Of a stretch of 64,000 nt of DNA, positions 25,944-35,558 are shown piece after piece; the first letter of the stretch is position 1; each line of letters begins with the position of its first letter. The notes beneath the pieces are model-generated. The model did not search any database. It was not told where the DNA came from and worked only from the letters and a program-made list of their open reading frames with translations. Both the position numbers and the translations under genes were made by a program. The stretch is from Streptantibioticus_C sp963761325 (GTDB taxonomy: Bacteria > Actinomycetota > Actinomycetes > Streptomycetales > Streptomycetaceae): contig CAVXGZ010000008.1 in assembly GCA_963761325.1 (NCBI GenBank), positions 1 through 64,000 on the forward strand, in the 5' to 3' direction.

Positions 25944-27155
25944 TCATCCAAGGGTGATGTCGACGAAGCGCGGGCGGTAGATGGAGGCGTCGCTGTAGAG
26001 GTCGGTGTTGACGAGGCTGTTGACGTTGTAGGAGACGACCAGGTGGCGGGCGTCGCCGAGTTCCTGGTGCTCGTGCGGGTTGTAGGTGTAGACGTCCCCG
26101 TTCCGGTAGGTGCCGAGCGGGCCGGTCTCGGGAGTGTCGTACGCGGTGGTCTCGTCGACGAAGGGGCCTTCGGGCGAGCAGGAGAACGCCAGGTCGATGC
26201 CGGAGGACAGCGGCTGGCTCATGTCCTGGGTGACCATGACGTAGACCGCGCCGTGCTTGACCACGCTGAACTCGTTGGAGACCTGGAGGCTCGCGCCGGT
26301 GCCGTCGCCGACCCGGGCCGAGGCGGACTCGTCGGGCGACCAGGTGCCGTCCGCGGTGAGGTACTGCCACGGGCGGGTCAGGTCGGAGCCGGCGACCCGG
26401 GCGATGTGCAGGTACTTGTGGGCGCCGAGGTCCTCCGAGCCGTAGACGTAGGTGGAGCCGTGGTCCTTGAGGATCCAGGCGCCCCACGAGACCCCGCTGG
26501 CCGACGGCAGTTGGGTGACCGAGAGCGGCTTCCCGAGGTGGCCGGGGGCGAACCGGGCCAGCACGTTGCGGTCCCAGCCGAAGTCGAGCGGTCCGGAGCC
26601 GGTGGTCTTGAACTCGCTGTATATGACGTCGAGCCGGCCGTTCAGCTCCAGGCCGTCGCGGGCCCAGTACCAGTGGCCGGCGTCCGGCGGCGGCAGCAGG
26701 GCGGTGGGCTCGTCCGGGGTGCCGCCGGTGATCGTGGTGGTGGGGTGGGCCTTGCGGGTCTCCACGAAGGTGTTGTTGACGAACGGCGTGGTGCCGCCGT
26801 CCTGGATGACCGGCGAGCGGGAGCCGTCGGGGTTGACGTCGCCGAGGAAGGAGTCGGAGAAGATCCACACGTCCCTGCCGCCCGGCAGCGGTGCGGAGTA
26901 GGTGCTGTCGGCGCCGGTCCAGTGGCTGGGGCCCTGGTGGTCGGCGTAGGCGGCGAAGGAATCGGTCAGCTTGGTGTCGGGGGTGGCGCTCGCGACGGTG
27001 GGCACGGGGACGCCGGGGCAGACCTGCGGCGCGGTCGCGGGGACGGTGGCGGCTTGCGCGGGGACGGTAACTCCCGCCGCCAGTAGGAGAGTTGCCGTCG
27101 CGCCTAGCGCGACATGACGCAGGGTGACCGTTCTCTTGGCCGTGGGATCGCTCAT
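25944..27155 (-). CDS. Secreted five-bladed beta-propeller protein (DUF5005/DUF4185-like)
   Basis: 403 residues. A signal peptide (hydrophobic 15-36, cleavage near AQA-AT) precedes a propeller-like domain with repeated Tyr/Trp-Asp strands: GGRDVWIFSDSFLGDV, SPVIQDGGTTPFVNNTFVE, WYWARDGLELNGRLDVIYSEF and SWGAWILKDHGSTYVYGSED. The FSDSFLG motif resembles DUF5005 and DUF4185 proteins; some DUF4185 members are now known as arabinan-cleaving glycosidases. I infer an extracellular glycan-active protein. It shares a divergent promoter region with the alpha-mannoside importer, including the LacI-type palindrome, and has a good GGAGG ribosome-binding site. Confidence 0.75.
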   Translation of the reverse strand: MSDPTAKRTVTLRHVALGATATLLLAAGVTVPAQAATVPATAPQVCPGVPVPTVASATPDTKLTDSFAAYADHQGPSHWTGADSTYSAPLPGGRDVWIFSDSFLGDVNPDGSRSPVIQDGGTTPFVNNTFVETRKAHPTTTITGGTPDEPTALLPPPDAGHWYWARDGLELNGRLDVIYSEFKTTGSGPLDFGWDRNVLARFAPGHLGKPLSVTQLPSASGVSWGAWILKDHGSTYVYGSEDLGAHKYLHIARVAGSDLTRPWQYLTADGTWSPDESASARVGDGTGASLQVSNEFSVVKHGAVYVMVTQDMSQPLSSGIDLAFSCSPEGPFVDETTAYDTPETGPLGTYRNGDVYTYNPHEHQELGDARHLVVSYNVNSLVNTDLYSDASIYRPRFVDITLG

Positions 27156-27208
27156 CGCTCGGGTACCTCCAGGTTGGTCCAGGCTCTTGTCAGCCGAGCG
27201 CGCGCCAT

Positions 27209-27220
27209 GTTATCGATAAC
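27209..27220. promoter_or_regulatory. LacI-family operator palindrome
   Basis: GTTATCGATAAC is a perfect 12-bp palindrome with the central CG typical of LacI-family operators. It lies 54 bp upstream of the secreted propeller gene and 135 bp upstream of the sugar-binding-protein gene, in an otherwise GC-rich region. The LacI regulator encoded at 36579-37601 is the obvious candidate to bind it and control both directions. Confidence 0.75.
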
Positions 27221-27354
27221 CCACGCAGAAAACAGCCCTCCGGGCGACCAAGTCGACAACCGACATGTGACAAGGAACCGATGATCACGTGTCAGGCCAC
27301 CATGCCGTGGTGGCGGACCGTGATCGCCGCACCAACCCTCGAAAGGCAGCGTCG

Positions 27355-28593
27355 ATGACGAAGATTCGTAGCCGCACGCTCTCGCTCATGCTCGCGGCGG
27401 TGGCGCTGCTCGCGGCCGGCTGCGGGTCCGGCACGGAGAACCGCGACAGCCTCAAGCTCTACAACGACAAGGCCGCCTGGACGCCGTTCTACAAGCAGGT
27501 CGGCGCCCAGGCCAAGCAGCAGATCGGGGTGAGCGTCAACCCGGTCGGATACGCGGACGAACCGACCTATCAGGCGTTCGTGAAGTCCGCCCTGAAGACC
27601 AACGTCAAGCCCGACCTGTTCACCTGGGCCACCGGGCCGCTGCTGAAGCAACTGGCGCAGTCCGACGACGTCGCCGACACCAGCGGGCTGTGGAAGACCG
27701 CGATCCAGCAGGGCAACCTGCCGCAGGGCCTCGAGCAGTACTACACGGTCGGCGGCAAGCAGTACTGCATACCGGAGAACGTCTCGTACTGGGTGATGTT
27801 CTACAACAAGTCGGTCTTCGCCAAGAACGGCATCACCGTCCCGACCTCGTGGCAGGGCCTGATGGCCGACGCCGCCAAGCTCAAGCAGAACAACGTCACG
27901 GCCTTCTACCAGACCAACGTCCTGTTCTCGTTCGTCTGGTTCCAGATCCTGCTGGCCGGCAGCGACCCGGACCTGTACAACAAGCTGACCGCCGGCAAGG
28001 CGTCCTACACCGACCCGGGCGTGGTGAGCGTCATGCGGCAGTGGCGCGATCTGGAGAGCAAGGGCTACCTGTCGGACGCCGGCGACAAGACGGACCCGGC
28101 GGCGCTGCTGAAGTCCGGGAAGGTGGCGATGGTGCCGGACGGCACCTGGTTCAACACCAGCATGACCCAGGCGGGCTTGAAGTCCGGCAAGGACTACGGG
28201 ATGTTCGTCATCCCCGCGGTCAACCCGGGTCTGACCAAGACCCCGGTCCCCGTGGAGTCCGGTGCGCTGTGCATGCCCAGCAAGGGCGCCAACGCGGCGA
28301 CCGCCGACAAGTTCGCCTCCTGGTTCCTGAAGCCGGCGGCACAGGCCAAGTGGGCCGACTCCCGCGGTGACGTGTCGGCCAACCCCAAGGTCACCATCCC
28401 CGACCCCGGGCTCAACTCGCTGACCAAGCAGGTCACCGGCAGCGGCTACCAGTTCGTCGACCGCTACTTCGACGCCGTCTCGCCGAACGTGCTGACCGCG
28501 GCGCTGGACGCGTTCGGCGCCTTCATGGCCGACCCGGGCAGCTACCAGAAGCAGCTCGCCACCATCCAGCAGGCCGCGACCTCCGGCAACTGA
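27355..28593 (+). CDS. Sugar ABC substrate-binding lipoprotein
   Basis: 412 residues, family 1 extracellular solute-binding protein. The lipobox LLAAGC sits at about residues 17-22. Typical features are PDLFTWATGPLL, YCIPENVSYWVMFYNKSVF, an aromatic ligand-binding stretch around FSFVWFQILLAG, and GKVAMVPDGTWFN. It should capture a manno-oligosaccharide or mannoside, judging from the downstream alpha-mannosidase. First gene of the operon; an intercistronic hairpin follows, which usually keeps the binding protein more abundant than the permeases. Confidence 0.9.
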   Translation: MTKIRSRTLSLMLAAVALLAAGCGSGTENRDSLKLYNDKAAWTPFYKQVGAQAKQQIGVSVNPVGYADEPTYQAFVKSALKTNVKPDLFTWATGPLLKQLAQSDDVADTSGLWKTAIQQGNLPQGLEQYYTVGGKQYCIPENVSYWVMFYNKSVFAKNGITVPTSWQGLMADAAKLKQNNVTAFYQTNVLFSFVWFQILLAGSDPDLYNKLTAGKASYTDPGVVSVMRQWRDLESKGYLSDAGDKTDPAALLKSGKVAMVPDGTWFNTSMTQAGLKSGKDYGMFVIPAVNPGLTKTPVPVESGALCMPSKGANAATADKFASWFLKPAAQAKWADSRGDVSANPKVTIPDPGLNSLTKQVTGSGYQFVDRYFDAVSPNVLTAALDAFGAFMADPGSYQKQLATIQQAATSGN

Positions 28594-28602
28594 CCGACCA
28601 CC

Positions 28603-28640
28603 GGTCACGGGCGGAGCCGGCCCGCCGGCCGCCCGTGACC
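28603..28640 (+). terminator. Intercistronic hairpin (attenuator)
   Basis: A 12-bp perfect stem, ggtcacgggcgg and its complement, lies between the binding-protein and first permease genes. Its likely role is partial termination or mRNA 3'-end protection. Confidence 0.65.
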
Positions 28641-28693
28641 CGGCCCGTGGCGTCCGTCGGCGCCCCCAGCGAAGAGCGATGAGGAACGAGCCC

Positions 28694-29647
28694 ATGTCAC
28701 AACAGGTGTTGACCGGCACGGCCGGGGATACCTACGCCGCGCCAGCGCGCCACCGGCCGCACCACAAGCACCAGTGGTGGTCGCACGGCATGGTCGCGCC
28801 GGCGGTGCTGCTGGTCGCCGGGCTGCTCTACCTGCCGTTCCTGTGGTCCACGTACATCAGCTTCACCCACTACTCCGGCAGCGGGTCGCCGCGCTGGGCG
28901 GGCCTGGCGAACTACACCCGGCTCCTGCACGACCCGGTACTCGCCACCACGGTGCGCAACACCGCCCTGTGGGTGGTCGGGACCCTGCTGCTGCCGGTCG
29001 GCCTCGGCCTGCTGATCGCCGTGCTGACCTACAACGTCAGGGGCGGCAGCTGGCTGCGGCTGCCGTTCCTGCTCCCCTACGCGATATCCGGCACCGCGAC
29101 CGCCCTGGTGTGGGGGTTCGTGCTCCAGGACAAGGGCGCGCTCAACTCCCTGCTGGCCGTCCTGCACCTGCCGGGTGCGCACGCCTCGTTCCTGCAGAGC
29201 GCGCCGTTGAACACGATCGTGATGATCCTGGCGCAGACCTGGCAGAGCATCGGGGTGAACCTGCTGCTGTTCGTCGTCGGACTGCAGTCCATCCCGCACG
29301 AGACCATCGAGGCGGCCAGGGTGGACGGCGCGAGCGGCTGGACGCTGTTCGCGAAGATCATCTGGCCGATGATGCGGCCGCTCACCGCGGTCGTCGTCGG
29401 GCTCGCGCTGGTCGCCGGGCTCAAGACCTTCGACGTGGTCTGGATCATGACGCAGGGCGGGCCCGGCCGGTCGTCGGAAACGCTGTCGATCACGATGTAC
29501 CGCGACGCGTTCGTCGGCGGCGACTACGGCTACGGCGCCGCGGTCGCCGTGCTGCTGACCGTCGTCGGCATGGCCGTCTCCCTGCTCTACCTGCGCCAGC
29601 AAGCCGGTTCCAAGCGGCAGTTCGACGTCACCGGAGGCGGTCGATGA
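28694..29647 (+). CDS. Sugar ABC permease 1 (MalF-like)
   Basis: 317 residues with six helices. The cytoplasmic EAA loop reads EAARVDGASGWTLFAKIIWP, the contact site for the ATPase. The N-terminal 35 residues are His/Arg-rich and soluble. The ATG at 28694 has an AGGA ribosome-binding site eight bases ahead; an ATG at 28679 in the same frame is possible. No ATPase is encoded in the cluster, so a shared MsiK-type ATPase elsewhere in the genome must drive it, as is normal in Streptomyces. Confidence 0.9.
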   Translation: MSQQVLTGTAGDTYAAPARHRPHHKHQWWSHGMVAPAVLLVAGLLYLPFLWSTYISFTHYSGSGSPRWAGLANYTRLLHDPVLATTVRNTALWVVGTLLLPVGLGLLIAVLTYNVRGGSWLRLPFLLPYAISGTATALVWGFVLQDKGALNSLLAVLHLPGAHASFLQSAPLNTIVMILAQTWQSIGVNLLLFVVGLQSIPHETIEAARVDGASGWTLFAKIIWPMMRPLTAVVVGLALVAGLKTFDVVWIMTQGGPGRSSETLSITMYRDAFVGGDYGYGAAVAVLLTVVGMAVSLLYLRQQAGSKRQFDVTGGGR

Positions 29648-30507
29648 GCACCACCACGCAAGCACCGCGCACAGCCGCGCACGGCCGGCGGGCCGGCGGC
29701 GTCCTGCGCTACACGATCGTCGGCGTGCTCGCCCTGCTCTGGCTGGTGCCGCTGTACCTGGTACTGGTCAACGCCTTCCGGCCGTCCACCGCCTACGACG
29801 GCCAGGGACTGTGGACCCCGTCCCCGCACTTCGCGCTGCTGGGGAACTTCGCCAAGGCGTGGAACGCCGCCTCGCTCGGCCCGAGCCTGTCGGCGACCGT
29901 GCTCTACAGCCTCGTGGCGCCCGCCATCGCCGCCCTGGTCGGCGCGCTGGCCGGGTTCGCGATCACCATCCTGCGCCTGCGGCACGGCTTCGCGTGGTTC
30001 ATGGTCGTCTACGGCTCCGTCGTCTTCCCGGCGCAGATGCTGCTGATGCCGCTGTTCGTCGGCTACGCGGACCTGAACCTGTTCGACAGCAGGATCGGCC
30101 TGGTGCTGGTCTACATCGCGGTGGACGTGCCGCTGGCGACCTTCGTGATGCGCAACTTCTTCATGTCGGCGGCCCGTTCGGTCTTCGAATCGGGACTGGT
30201 GGACGGCGCCAGTCCGTGGACGATCTTCTGGCGGATCTACCTGCCGATGTGCCGGGCCGGCCTCGCGGCGATCTTCGTCCTGGAGTTCACCTTCGTCTGG
30301 AACGACCTGCTGTTCGGCATGGTGCTCTCCCAGAGCGACGGCGTCAGGCCGCTGATGACGTCCCTGGCGACGCTGTCCAACCCGTACGCGGGGATCACCG
30401 TGCCCGTCATCCTGGCCGGCGGGCTGATCGTGTCGCTGCCCACCATCGCGCTGTTCGTGGCGACCCAGAAGCTGTTCGCCCGGGGGCTGACCCTGGCCCA
30501 GCTCTAG
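29644..30507 (+). CDS. Sugar ABC permease 2 (MalG-like)
   Basis: 287 residues with six helices. The EAA loop is ESGLVDGASPWTIFWRIYLP and the C-terminus (ATQKLFARGLTLAQL) is typical of MalG-type subunits. It forms the channel with permease 1, whose stop it overlaps (ATGA). Confidence 0.9.
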   Translation: MSTTTQAPRTAAHGRRAGGVLRYTIVGVLALLWLVPLYLVLVNAFRPSTAYDGQGLWTPSPHFALLGNFAKAWNAASLGPSLSATVLYSLVAPAIAALVGALAGFAITILRLRHGFAWFMVVYGSVVFPAQMLLMPLFVGYADLNLFDSRIGLVLVYIAVDVPLATFVMRNFFMSAARSVFESGLVDGASPWTIFWRIYLPMCRAGLAAIFVLEFTFVWNDLLFGMVLSQSDGVRPLMTSLATLSNPYAGITVPVILAGGLIVSLPTIALFVATQKLFARGLTLAQL

Positions 30508-30583
30508 CCGGCGCCCGCCCCGCCGCCCGCCGGCGCACCCCGACGACCCTCAGCCACCGACCACCCCGAAGGAAACACGCATC

Positions 30584-33500
30584 ATGACCACACGGCTGCT
30601 GCGCGCGAGTCTCGGCTCGCCGACCTACGACGGCATGCGCGACACCCTCGTGTCGAACCTGCACACCGTGCTGTACGAGGCCCGCGCCCTGCGCGTCAGC
30701 GGACGGGCGCTGCCGCTGCTGCGCCGGGCCGCCGACGGGAACGGACTGGAACAGGCGGTCCGGTTCACCGTCACCGCGCCGGCCGGCGCGGCCGTCGAAC
30801 TGGCCCTGCGCCACGGCGGCACCGAGCACGACCGCGCCGAGGTGGAACTCGCCGGCGGCACCGGCACCGTCGACCTGTTCCTGCCCGAGGTCGACCGGCC
30901 GACCACCGCGGAGCTGGAGATCGGCGACGTCTCCGGCGTCCTGGGCCGCGCCGAGCTCACCGTGACACCGCAGCGCAAGTGGACCGTGCACCTGGTCCAC
31001 CACTCCCACCTCGACATCGGCTACACCGACCGGCAGGGCACGGTGCTGCGGCACCACTCCGAGTACCTCGACTCGGCCCTCGACCTGGCGGAGGCGACCG
31101 ACTCCTGGCCGGAGCAGGCCCGCTTCCGCTGGACGGTGGAGTCGGCGCTGCCACTGCGCCGCTGGCTGTCCGGGCGTGCCGCCTCCACCCGCGAGCGCTT
31201 CGTGGAACTCGCCCGGGCCGGCCGCATCGAGGTCACCGCGATGCCCTTCCAACTGCACACCGAGGCGTGCTCGACCGAGGAACTGCACCGCCTGCTGCGC
31301 TTCACCGACGACCTGCGCGACGACTACGGGATCCCGGTGACCTCCGCGATGCACACCGACGTGCCCGGCGCGGTCGTCGGGTTCGTGGACGCGCTGGCGT
31401 CGGCGGGCGTGCGCTACCTGTCCGCCGCCCACAACTGGGCCGGCCGCTCGGTGCCGTTCCTGGTCGGCGGCCAGGAGCTGGCCCGCCCGTTCTGGTGGCG
31501 CGCCCCCAGCGGCAACCGGGTACTGGTGTGGGTCACCGACACCCCGCACGGCATGGCGTACATGGAGGGGAACATCGTCGGGCTCGCCGAGGGCTACGGC
31601 CCGGCGCTGAACCTGCTGCCGAACTACCTCGACGGCCTGGCGAACCGCCCGTTCCCCTACGGCGGCGAGGCGTTCGGCTGGGCCGGGCTCCCCGACGAGC
31701 AGCTGTCCAAGACCCCGTACGCGCACGACCTGCTGCACCTTCGGGTGCAGGGCGGGCCCGCGGACAACGCCGGCCCCTCCATCGTTCCGGCCACCGTGGC
31801 CCGCCGCTGGAACGAGACGTGGGAGTGGCCGAAGCTGCGGTCCGCGACGAACACCGACTTCTTCACCGAGGCGGAGCGCCGGTTCGGCGGGACGCTGGCC
31901 GAGCACACCGGGGACTGGACGGACTGGTGGGCCGACGGACTCGGCTCCGGCGCCCGGCCGCTCGGCCACAACCGGCGGGCGCAGAACGCCGTGCGGCAGG
32001 CGGAGAGCCTGCACACGCTGGCCGGTGACGAGACCGCGATGGCCAAGATCGACGCCGTCTACGACCGGCTCGGCCTGTTCGACGAGCACACCTGGGGCGC
32101 GGCCAACCCCTGGGGCGACACCGAGGACGGCTTCGACTCCGGCGGCCTGCAGTGGGCCCGCAAGTGCGAACTCGCCTACCAGGCCACCGACGACGCCTAC
32201 GACCTGCTCGCCGACGCGGCGCAGCGGCTCGGCACCCGCTTCGCCCCGGCCGGCGACGCGGACGCCTCCTACCTGCTGGTCAACACCGGCCCCGCGCCGC
32301 GCGACGACGTCGCGGAGTTCTTCGTACCGGCCAGCACGATCGGGCTGGACACCCCCTTCACCGTGCACGACGGGCGCACCGGGGCGGTGCTGCCGCACGA
32401 GGCCGAGGACTTCGTCCCGGAGGAGGAGCCGACCCGTCCGTCGGGCCGGCGGGTGCGGGTGCTGGTCGAGGGCGTGCCGTCGGTCGGCTGGGTCCGCCTG
32501 GACCTGCGCCGCGGCGGGCAACCCCCGCGCACGGAGCGGATCGGCATCGGCGCCGACGGCGGTGTCACGGTGGAGAACGAGTACTACCGGGTCGGCTACG
32601 ACCTCGACGCCGCGGTGATCCGGTCGGTCTTCGACAAGCAGGCCGGGCGGGAACTGGTCAACACCGACTCGCCCGCCGGCTTCGGCCAGTACATCTACGA
32701 CCGGTACTCCACCGCGCCGCACATCAACCACCTGTCCGGACACATACAGGCGGCGGACGGCGACCTGTCGCTGCTGGCGTCCCGGACCCTGGGCCGCCGC
32801 GCCTCGGTGGTGCGGGCCGAGCGGACCGCGGTCGGCGAGAGCCTGACCGTGCAGACCGACGGCGACGGTGTGGACTGGATCCGCACCACCATCACGCTGC
32901 ACCGCGGGGTGCGCCGGGTCGACATCAGCCAGCGGATCGCCAAACGCGGCGCACCGGCCAAGGAGAGCGTGTTCTTCGCCTTCCCGCTGGCCGTCGACGC
33001 CGGCAGCGGCCCGGTGTGGGAGCTGACCGGCGGCGTCGGCGGCGCGGACGTCCCCGTGGTGCCGGGCGCGGCGGCCCACATGCGGCCGATCCGGCACTGG
33101 GTCGGCTTCGGCGACGAGGACTTCTCGGTGGCCTGGGCGACCCTGGAGGCACCGCTGGTGATGTTCGGCGACCTGTATCTGCCGTACGCGCCGTTCCCGG
33201 CGACCGTCAAGCCGTCCGCGCCGGAGCCCGGCACGGTGTACTCCTGGGCGCTGAACAACATCTGGGACACCAACTTCCCGGCCCAGCAGCAGGGTGAGAC
33301 CGTCTTCCGGTACGCGATCGCCTCGGCGTCCGGCCAGGCGCCCGGTGTGCTCGGGCCACGGGCGGCGGCCGGACTGACCGACCCGCTGGTGGCGGTGCCG
33401 GCGACCGGCGGCAGGGCCGCGCAGGGGTCCGCCGCGGTGCGGGACCTGTTCACCCGGCCGGACGCCCTGCCGACCGCGGCACAGGGGGTGTTCGCGGGCG

Positions 33501-33757
33501 TCGACCACGACCAGGTGTTCGTCTCCTCGATCAGCACGTCCCGGCGCGGCCACGACCTGGTGGTCTACCTGCGGTCGGTGGCCGATCACGACGTGGAGGC
33601 CGAGGTGCGGCTGCCGGTGCCGGCCGCCGCCGCCTTCTCCGCGACCACCCTGGAACGGCAGCCGCGCGAACTTCCGGTGGCGGACGACGTCGTCCGCGTG
33701 ACCGTGCCGGCCGGCGGCCACATCGCGGTGATGGTGGACGCGGCGCCACTGACCTGA
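30584..33757 (+). CDS. GH38 alpha-mannosidase
   Basis: 1057 residues, full length for the family. After a beta-sandwich-like N-terminal region, the GH38 catalytic domain starts at about 134 with HSHLDIGYTD (H140, H142 and D144 expected zinc ligands). D259 in HTDVPG is the probable nucleophile. A three-helix linker and large C-terminal beta domains (residues 590-1050) follow. No signal peptide, so it acts in the cytoplasm on imported alpha-mannosides, releasing mannose for the isomerase and kinase encoded next. RBS AAGGAA upstream. Confidence 0.9.
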   Translation: MTTRLLRASLGSPTYDGMRDTLVSNLHTVLYEARALRVSGRALPLLRRAADGNGLEQAVRFTVTAPAGAAVELALRHGGTEHDRAEVELAGGTGTVDLFLPEVDRPTTAELEIGDVSGVLGRAELTVTPQRKWTVHLVHHSHLDIGYTDRQGTVLRHHSEYLDSALDLAEATDSWPEQARFRWTVESALPLRRWLSGRAASTRERFVELARAGRIEVTAMPFQLHTEACSTEELHRLLRFTDDLRDDYGIPVTSAMHTDVPGAVVGFVDALASAGVRYLSAAHNWAGRSVPFLVGGQELARPFWWRAPSGNRVLVWVTDTPHGMAYMEGNIVGLAEGYGPALNLLPNYLDGLANRPFPYGGEAFGWAGLPDEQLSKTPYAHDLLHLRVQGGPADNAGPSIVPATVARRWNETWEWPKLRSATNTDFFTEAERRFGGTLAEHTGDWTDWWADGLGSGARPLGHNRRAQNAVRQAESLHTLAGDETAMAKIDAVYDRLGLFDEHTWGAANPWGDTEDGFDSGGLQWARKCELAYQATDDAYDLLADAAQRLGTRFAPAGDADASYLLVNTGPAPRDDVAEFFVPASTIGLDTPFTVHDGRTGAVLPHEAEDFVPEEEPTRPSGRRVRVLVEGVPSVGWVRLDLRRGGQPPRTERIGIGADGGVTVENEYYRVGYDLDAAVIRSVFDKQAGRELVNTDSPAGFGQYIYDRYSTAPHINHLSGHIQAADGDLSLLASRTLGRRASVVRAERTAVGESLTVQTDGDGVDWIRTTITLHRGVRRVDISQRIAKRGAPAKESVFFAFPLAVDAGSGPVWELTGGVGGADVPVVPGAAAHMRPIRHWVGFGDEDFSVAWATLEAPLVMFGDLYLPYAPFPATVKPSAPEPGTVYSWALNNIWDTNFPAQQQGETVFRYAIASASGQAPGVLGPRAAAGLTDPLVAVPATGGRAAQGSAAVRDLFTRPDALPTAAQGVFAGVDHDQVFVSSISTSRRGHDLVVYLRSVADHDVEAEVRLPVPAAAAFSATTLERQPRELPVADDVVRVTVPAGGHIAVMVDAAPLT

Positions 33758-33787
33758 ACCGGCAACCGAAGCCATCAACCACTGGTC

Positions 33788-33818
33788 CGCGTGCGGCACC
33801 GACCCGGTGCCGCACGCG
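33788..33818 (+). terminator. Intercistronic hairpin
   Basis: A 14-bp perfect stem with a 3-nt loop (arm cgcgtgcggcaccg) sits between the alpha-mannosidase stop and the ribosome-binding site of the isomerase gene. It may reduce expression of the distal genes. Confidence 0.65.
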
Positions 33819-33836
33819 CAAGGAGAGACACGCGGA

Positions 33837-35558
33837 ATGCCTGACCTCACCCACCACCACTACAACGCACAGCCCTGCTACCCGCCGCGCGGCGGCGCGG
33901 TGGACCGCGGCTGGGACGCGGCCGTGGCGACGCTTCCCGGCGGGCCGGCCGTCATCGCCGTGGACGGCCCGGCCGTGTTGGAGTGGTCCCCGGCGCTGGC
34001 GGCGCTCACCGCGGCACTCAGCCGCCGCGGCATCACCGCGCGACTGTGCGACATGCGCGAGCACTTCGCACCGTGGGAGAAGGTGCTCGACCGCACGCGC
34101 TCCCCCGAACTGGCCGACGACCCGGACTTTGACGCCCTCGCGCAGGGCACCCTCGCCGACCTCTTCGACGAACTGCCGCGGCCCCAAGCAGCCGGGAACG
34201 GCGTCACGGTGGTGTACGGCCCCGGCGCCGCGCTGGTGGAGCACGACGTGCTGTGGTATGCCGACCTGCCCAAACGCTACGCGGAAGCCGCCGTCACCAC
34301 CGGGCGGGCCGGGAACCTGGCCCACCCCAAGGGCACCGGTCCCGGCACCACCAAGCGGCTGTTCTACATCGACTGGCCGCTGCTGGACCGGCACCGCGAC
34401 AGCCTCGCCGACCGGGTCGACCTGTGGCTGGACACCCAGGACGACTCCCGGCCGGCGGTGCTGGCCGGCGAGACCCTGCGCGCCACCCTGGCGGAGCTGG
34501 CCGGTCGGCCGTTCCGTACCCGGCCGACGTTCAACACCACGTCGTGGGGCGGCCATTGGGGACAGCGCGCCCTCGGGTTCAACCCCACCGCGCGCAACAC
34601 CGCCCTCGGCTACGAGCTGATCGCCCCGGAGAGCGGCGTGCTCATCGGCACCGACGACGGCCCCTGCGTGGAGATCCCGTTCCAACTCGCCGTCGCCCGC
34701 CACCCGCGCGAGATCCTGGGCGGGCCCGTGCACGAGGTCTTCGGCACCTCCTTCCCCATCCGGTTCGACTACCTCGACACGGTGGACGGCGGCAGCCTGT
34801 CCGTGCACTGCCACCCGCAGCCCGACTACATGCGCCGCGTCTTCGGGTGGCCGTACCCGCAGCACGAGACCTATTACATGATGGTCGGCGGCGAGGAGAA
34901 CAAGGTCTTCCTCGGCCTGCACGACGGCGCCGACATCGACGCCTTCCACCGCGAGGCGCACGACGCCGCCCACGAGGGCCGGTCCTTCGACATCACCCGG
35001 CACGTGCAGACCTTCCCCGCCACGCCGCACCAGCTCTTCCTGATCCCGGCCGGCACACCGCACGGCAGCGGCGCCGGGAACGTCGTCCTGGAGGTCAGCG
35101 CCACGCCGTACCTGTACTCGCTGCGCTTCTACGACTGGCTGCGCCGCGACGCCGACGGACGCCAGCGCCCGGTGCACGTCGAGCACGCCTTCAACAACCT
35201 CAACACCGAGCGCACCGGCGCCGCGGTGGAACGGGACCTGGTGCAGGAGGCCAGACCGCTGCGCGGCGGTCCCGGCTGGCGTGAGGAGACGATCGGAGCG
35301 CTGCCGGAGATGTTCTTCGAGGTGCGCCGCCTCGTGCTGGAACCCGGAGCGGTCGGCGACGACGACACCGCGGAACACTTCCACGTACTCAACGTCGTCG
35401 AGGGCGAGGGCGTCCTGGTCGAACCCCTCCACCACCCCGGTGACGCCCACCCGCTGGCGTACGCGGAGACCATGGTGGTGCCCGCGTCCACCGGTCCCTA
35501 CCGGCTCCGCCCGGTCGGCGACGGGCCGGTCCGCGTCGTGAAGTCGCTGGTGCGATGA
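33837..35558 (+). CDS. Class I mannose-6-phosphate isomerase with N-terminal kinase-like domain
   Basis: 573 residues, far longer than the ~400 of ordinary ManA. Residues 1-230 look like a uridine-kinase-type alpha/beta domain (VIAVDGPAVLEWSPALAALTAAL, then DMREHFAPW and YADLPKRYAEAA) but lack the GKS/T Walker A lysine. Residues 230-573 form the cupin isomerase, with the zinc-binding HCHPQ and MVGGEENKVFLGLH. It should interconvert mannose-6-P and fructose-6-P. The role of the front domain is unknown. A GGAGAG ribosome-binding site precedes the ATG. It overlaps the ROK gene by 4 bp. Confidence 0.85.
   Translation: MPDLTHHHYNAQPCYPPRGGAVDRGWDAAVATLPGGPAVIAVDGPAVLEWSPALAALTAALSRRGITARLCDMREHFAPWEKVLDRTRSPELADDPDFDALAQGTLADLFDELPRPQAAGNGVTVVYGPGAALVEHDVLWYADLPKRYAEAAVTTGRAGNLAHPKGTGPGTTKRLFYIDWPLLDRHRDSLADRVDLWLDTQDDSRPAVLAGETLRATLAELAGRPFRTRPTFNTTSWGGHWGQRALGFNPTARNTALGYELIAPESGVLIGTDDGPCVEIPFQLAVARHPREILGGPVHEVFGTSFPIRFDYLDTVDGGSLSVHCHPQPDYMRRVFGWPYPQHETYYMMVGGEENKVFLGLHDGADIDAFHREAHDAAHEGRSFDITRHVQTFPATPHQLFLIPAGTPHGSGAGNVVLEVSATPYLYSLRFYDWLRRDADGRQRPVHVEHAFNNLNTERTGAAVERDLVQEARPLRGGPGWREETIGALPEMFFEVRRLVLEPGAVGDDDTAEHFHVLNVVEGEGVLVEPLHHPGDAHPLAYAETMVVPASTGPYRLRPVGDGPVRVVKSLVR

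Noticed and set aside
30507..30534. Weak hairpin (gccggcg/cgccggc) before the alpha-mannosidase gene
   Set aside because: Only 7 bp with a long loop in GC-rich DNA; expected by chance.
30407..33850. A 1147-codon open frame on the minus strand opposite the alpha-mannosidase gene
   Set aside because: It is the antisense of a clear GH38 gene, has Arg/Gly/Val-rich composition typical of high-GC shadow frames and shows no domain.
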